Translations under genes and position numbers: made by a program
Assembly: GCF_021484805.1 (NCBI RefSeq)
Contig: NZ_CP090557.1
Coordinates: 4,166,001-4,230,000 of the forward strand
Reading direction: 5' to 3'
Source: Tellurirhabdus bombi
Lineage (GTDB): Bacteria; Bacteroidota; Bacteroidia; Cytophagales; Spirosomataceae
Length of the DNA stretch: 64,000 bases
Shown: piece by piece, positions 60,719-64,000 of the stretch
Layout of the letters: every line of letters starts with the position of its first letter
Numbering within the stretch: the first letter of the stretch is position 1
Notes under the pieces: generated by a model
Databases searched by the model: none
What the model was told of the DNA's origin: nothing
The model's input: the letters and a program-made list of their open reading frames with translations, nothing else

Positions 60719-62078
60719 ATTTCACGTAAGGAAGTTTTCTGGGAATAGTATAGATTTCGGTTTGCCGCCCGTCAATGTACCGGAATTTTTCGCCGTCAAA
60801 AAAGCCGTCTTCTTCCAGCATAATCCGCACTGTTTTTTTCCATTCGGGAATGTCTACCGCCGCATTCAATTCAATGGAATAGGCCGTATTGGCTAACAAC
60901 GGATAATCGCCGGAGCCGGGGACGCCTTTCTGCTGGTCCCACAAACCGATGGTTGGCCCCGCCGCGTGGCCATGAACGCCAATGGGATGCGTGTAAATGG
61001 TCCCGCGAATGCCTTCCTTCTTCGCCTTATCCAGGGCTTCCAGTAACAACTGATTACCGGTTCTACCCGCTTTGAAACTTTCGGTGAGTAAATCCTGCAA
61101 CCGGTTACCTTGCTGAAAGGCTTTCCGCAACGACTCTGGGACTTCGCTTTCGCCGGGGCGCAATACGTAGGCGTGTTGTTGCTGGTCGGTGTTTAGCCGA
61201 AGATACGTAATACCAAAATCGACATGCAGCAAATCGCCCGGCAGGATGACTTCGCCAGAGGCTTTTTTTGAAAAAGTTCTCAGGTGATCGAAGCGGGCAT
61301 TGTCGGCGCGTTGTACATCAACCGTCGGGTGGAACCAGGTTTCCAGGCCTAAATCCGTAATGCGCTGGCGGTACCACCACACGACATCATCGGTTGTCGT
61401 TACGCCCGGTTGAATCACGCCCTCCGAAAAGCCTTCCTGAATAATCTGGTGCGATAATCGGCAAATGAGCGGATAAATCGCCATTTCCTTTTCTGTCCGG
61501 GTTTCCAGCCAGCCGACCGCCAGTTTTTCGGCTGATACGATGCGTTTTTGCTGAGCGGCGGGCAGCTTTTCCAGGAACTCATTGTGCTCGGTGAAGGTCA
61601 ATCCGTCGGCATGGGCGTAATTTGCCGAAAAATTCAGACCAATTTTTTTAGGATTCCGCTCCTGAATAATTTTTGTCAACGCTTCCCACTGATTAGGCCG
61701 AACATCAATGTCCCAGGCACCTTTGAGCAGGTTTCCAACGTCGTACCGCGCGATAGCCAATTTTTCGAGTCCTTTTTCTCCGCCCTGGTCATAAAACACA
61801 ATGATTGTCCGTCGCCGCGCTGATAGCCACGTACTGGGTAACATGGTTCTTAAGACTGGATCTTCGTTGTATTCCCGTGAGATAATAACCCACATATCAA
61901 TGCCTTCACGGCGCATGAGCTGGGGTAGCAGGTTGGCGAATCGGTCTTCCAGTATGTCGTCTACCACGCGAGCCCGTTCGCGTTCGTTCAGTACAACCGA
62001 GGGAGAGGCTAGCTGCCCAAAAGCCGAAGTACTACCCAGAAAAAGAGCAATCACGGCGATCAATAAACGTTTTTGCAT
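60717..62078 (-). CDS. Exported M24-family Xaa-Pro aminopeptidase-like protein
   Basis: A 453-aa protein with signal peptide 'LLIAVIALFLGSTSAFGQ'. The N-terminal creatinase-like domain has 'GIDMWVIISREYNEDPVLRT'. The C-terminal pita-bread domain supplies candidate metal ligands: Asp in 'LLHVDFGITYLRLNTDQQQH', His in 'HPIGVHGHAAGPTIGLW', and Glu in 'YSIELNAAVDIPEW' and 'RIMLEEDGFF'. It probably cleaves X-Pro dipeptides in the periplasm. Single gene. Confidence 0.85.
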   Translation of the reverse strand: MQKRLLIAVIALFLGSTSAFGQLASPSVVLNERERARVVDDILEDRFANLLPQLMRREGIDMWVIISREYNEDPVLRTMLPSTWLSARRRTIIVFYDQGGEKGLEKLAIARYDVGNLLKGAWDIDVRPNQWEALTKIIQERNPKKIGLNFSANYAHADGLTFTEHNEFLEKLPAAQQKRIVSAEKLAVGWLETRTEKEMAIYPLICRLSHQIIQEGFSEGVIQPGVTTTDDVVWWYRQRITDLGLETWFHPTVDVQRADNARFDHLRTFSKKASGEVILPGDLLHVDFGITYLRLNTDQQQHAYVLRPGESEVPESLRKAFQQGNRLQDLLTESFKAGRTGNQLLLEALDKAKKEGIRGTIYTHPIGVHGHAAGPTIGLWDQQKGVPGSGDYPLLANTAYSIELNAAVDIPEWKKTVRIMLEEDGFFDGEKFRYIDGRQTEIYTIPRKLPYVK

Positions 62079-62254
62079 GAATTGATGAAGTTAAATGAAG
62101 GCAGGCAAGATACAACAAAGCAACTTTTTTCGGCAAAAAGGCATCTTACCAAAAAGACCATTCCTCATAAAAAGGAATCACTGCTTACGGGGTCCGTTGC
62201 GAAGCCGCGCTCAATTGCTTATTTTTCTGAACTTGTACATAATCTACTAGCTGC

Positions 62255-64000
62255 ATGAAAGTTGCCTACTGGCTATTTAGTCTCTTTTTGTTACCGTCAC
62301 TCGTTGTTGCTCAAGGCATAAAAGGAACAGTGAAGACGGCCAAAAACGAACCCCTTCCTTACGCCGCCATCGTGGTCAAAGGTTCTTCTAACGGTACTAT
62401 TACCAACGCCGATGGTCTTTATGAGCTGCCTTTGCAGCCTGGCCGCTACGATATTACGTTTCAATACCTTGGTTTTCAGAGCGTCCAGAAATCGGTAGAG
62501 ATAACGAGCGGATTTCAGACGTTGGACATTACCTTAAATGAGCAAGCCTACCGCCTGGATGAACTGGCTGTTGGGAAAGGCAAAGAAGATCCCGCTTATA
62601 GCATTATGCGCCGGGCAATTGCCAAAAGCCGAATCCACGAAATGCAGGTTCAGAGCTATACTGCCAAAGTGTATACCAAGGCATCGGTTACGATTACGGA
62701 CCTGCCCATGGAATTTTTGTATAAAAAACAGTTGAAAGAGGTCGAAAAAGAAGCCAACTTCAAAAAAGGAGTTCCTATTTTGAACGAATCGGTTTCAGAG
62801 GTAACCTTTAAGCAACCAAATCAGTACAAACAGAAAGTAATTGCAACCCGAAATTCGCAGAATAACGACTTTCCTTCCCCGAATCAATACTTTCAGACTA
62901 GTTTCTACCGCCCGGAAGTAGCCAAGGCCGTCTCGCCTTTATCCCCGAAAGCGTTTGCTTATTACAAATTTGAGTATGAAGGCACGTTCCGTGAACAGGG
63001 TGTTGATGTCAGCAAAATAACCGTTACGCCCCGCTCCTACGGCGAAGGGGTTTTCAAGGGCACGCTTTTTATCATTGAAAATACGTGGGCAATTCATAGC
63101 CTACAGCTAGAAACTATTGCTTTCCAAGGTTTTACGGTTAAAGTACGTCAGGTTTTTAGCCCGGTTCAAAACGTCTGGATGCCGGTTAACCAACGGTATG
63201 ACATCGGCGGAAAAGTAATGGGAATTGGAGGAAATGGCCAGTACATCATTACCCAAACCATCAAAGACCTGAAGGTAAATCCAGCCTTTTCGGATGAGGT
63301 GCAGGTGGTTGATGAAAAAGTTGAAAAAACCGCTTCGAAGCTCACTAAACGCGACATCAAAGGAAAAAATCTGGACCAGCTTATTGCCCAGCAAAAAGAA
63401 CTGACTACCAAGGATATGCGCCGCATCATGCGAGAGTATGAAAAGCAAGACCTGAAACGGCAACGCGATCCGGAAACCGCCCCCGTCTCCCGCTCCGACT
63501 CCACCACCATCGACTCATTGGCTGCCAAACGCAACACGGCTTTCTGGGATTCGCTGCGCACCGTTCCCTTAACGGCTGCTGAAACCAAGAGCTACGGTCG
63601 CCACGACAGTTTGAAAATTGTCCGGAAAATTGAGGTAAAGCGGGATAGTGTGAAACAGGTAAAAACTCAGAAAAAGGCCGCTAAGTTTCAATTGGGTCAA
63701 CTCATCTCCGGCAATACCTGGCGGCTGAATAAATCAACCTCTTTAATCTGGGAAAATCTCATTCAGGGGCTGTCGTACAATACCGTTGAAGGATACGTTC
63801 TCGTTCCTGAATTGCGGCTTCGGTACATTCCTTTCCGACCCGTTTTGAAAGATTCCGTGACGAAAAAGACCATTCGCCCCGCTCCGGTTCCCACCTGGAC
63901 GCTAGCCGGAACGGGTCGCTATCAGTTTGGCCGACAGAAGTTTATCGGCTACGGAACAGCGGGTTATCAGTACAAAACGACCAACATTACCTTGTCGGGC
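62255..64000 (+). CDS. DUF5686/carboxypeptidase-like regulatory domain protein, 5' part (3' end outside window)
   Basis: An open frame of 582 codons reaches the right edge without a stop. It starts with signal peptide 'VAYWLFSLFLLPSLVVAQ', then a carboxypeptidase-regulatory-like domain: 'GIKGTVKTAKNEPLPYAAIV', 'NADGLYELPLQPGRYDITFQ', 'YLGFQSVQKSVEI'. 'YSIMRRAIAKSRIHEMQVQS' and 'YKFEYEGTFREQGVDVSKIT' are typical of DUF5686 proteins, large outer-membrane proteins that end in a barrel. The N-terminal third resembles TonB-dependent receptor plug-associated domains. Function unknown. Confidence 0.85.
   Translation, partial: MKVAYWLFSLFLLPSLVVAQGIKGTVKTAKNEPLPYAAIVVKGSSNGTITNADGLYELPLQPGRYDITFQYLGFQSVQKSVEITSGFQTLDITLNEQAYRLDELAVGKGKEDPAYSIMRRAIAKSRIHEMQVQSYTAKVYTKASVTITDLPMEFLYKKQLKEVEKEANFKKGVPILNESVSEVTFKQPNQYKQKVIATRNSQNNDFPSPNQYFQTSFYRPEVAKAVSPLSPKAFAYYKFEYEGTFREQGVDVSKITVTPRSYGEGVFKGTLFIIENTWAIHSLQLETIAFQGFTVKVRQVFSPVQNVWMPVNQRYDIGGKVMGIGGNGQYIITQTIKDLKVNPAFSDEVQVVDEKVEKTASKLTKRDIKGKNLDQLIAQQKELTTKDMRRIMREYEKQDLKRQRDPETAPVSRSDSTTIDSLAAKRNTAFWDSLRTVPLTAAETKSYGRHDSLKIVRKIEVKRDSVKQVKTQKKAAKFQLGQLISGNTWRLNKSTSLIWENLIQGLSYNTVEGYVLVPELRLRYIPFRPVLKDSVTKKTIRPAPVPTWTLAGTGRYQFGRQKFIGYGTAGYQYKTTNITLSG

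Noticed and set aside
62073-62258. 61-codon plus-strand frame before the last gene
   Set aside because: Overlaps the start of the M24 gene and the start of the next gene; low-complexity basic sequence without features.

Overview
This window comes from a Bacteroidota chromosome, most likely order Cytophagales and plausibly family Spirosomaceae. The evidence is the parA-parB-DUF5683-dapB-lepB order, a TAnnTTTG-type promoter element, scarce Shine-Dalgarno sequences, a DUF5686/carboxypeptidase-like outer-membrane gene, a MoxR/DUF58/BatA-like/DUF4175-like/DUF4159 cluster and SusC-style signal peptides ending in AQ. No rRNA, tRNA, CRISPR array, insertion sequence or prophage was seen. Gene density is high and most intergenic gaps are under 250 bp.

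Layout. 1-4.6 kb: 3' end of an Lrp/AsnC regulator, an FAD oxidoreductase, ferritin, a small conserved protein, an exported DUF305-like protein and a radical SAM/SPASM protein. 4.7-10 kb: chromosome partitioning (parA, parB), DUF5683, lysine/peptidoglycan synthesis (dapB), signal peptidase I (lepB) and uracil-DNA glycosylase (ung). 10-20 kb: apaG, a methyltransferase, a copper/haem-type lipoprotein, an ankyrin protein, GH36 alpha-galactosidase, exported RidA, two barrel-like proteins, a NUDIX hydrolase, a DeoR regulator and an MFS carrier. 20-27 kb: exported hydrolases (M14 peptidase, lipase, polysaccharide deacetylase), DUF3817 and an aldo/keto reductase.

27.3-30.6 kb holds a tight three-gene operon: a spore-photoproduct-lyase-like radical SAM enzyme, a GCS2-type carboxylate-amine ligase and a diadenylate-cyclase (DisA_N)-like protein. 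It is the best candidate here for an undescribed functional module. 30.7-36.6 kb is a hexuronate catabolism locus (uxaC, uxuA, exuT-like transporter, uxaB).

36.7-54.1 kb is one long minus-strand block. Three tandem tldD/tldE-type pairs, each TldD carrying a Tat-like signal, lie upstream of a six-gene chain: DUF4159, MoxR ATPase, DUF58, BatA-like, DUF4175-like and a second large membrane protein. The relationships among the TldD and TldE copies are discordant, which suggests recombination or gene conversion.

54.3-64 kb: an AraC regulator divergent from an MFS carrier and HAD phosphatase, a carboxypeptidase-like regulatory-domain protein, a MOSC protein, a sugar isomerase/epimerase, class II fructose-bisphosphate aldolase, an exported M24 peptidase, and the 5' part of a DUF5686-type protein that runs off the window.

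All family assignments were made by reading motifs. No database search was run.
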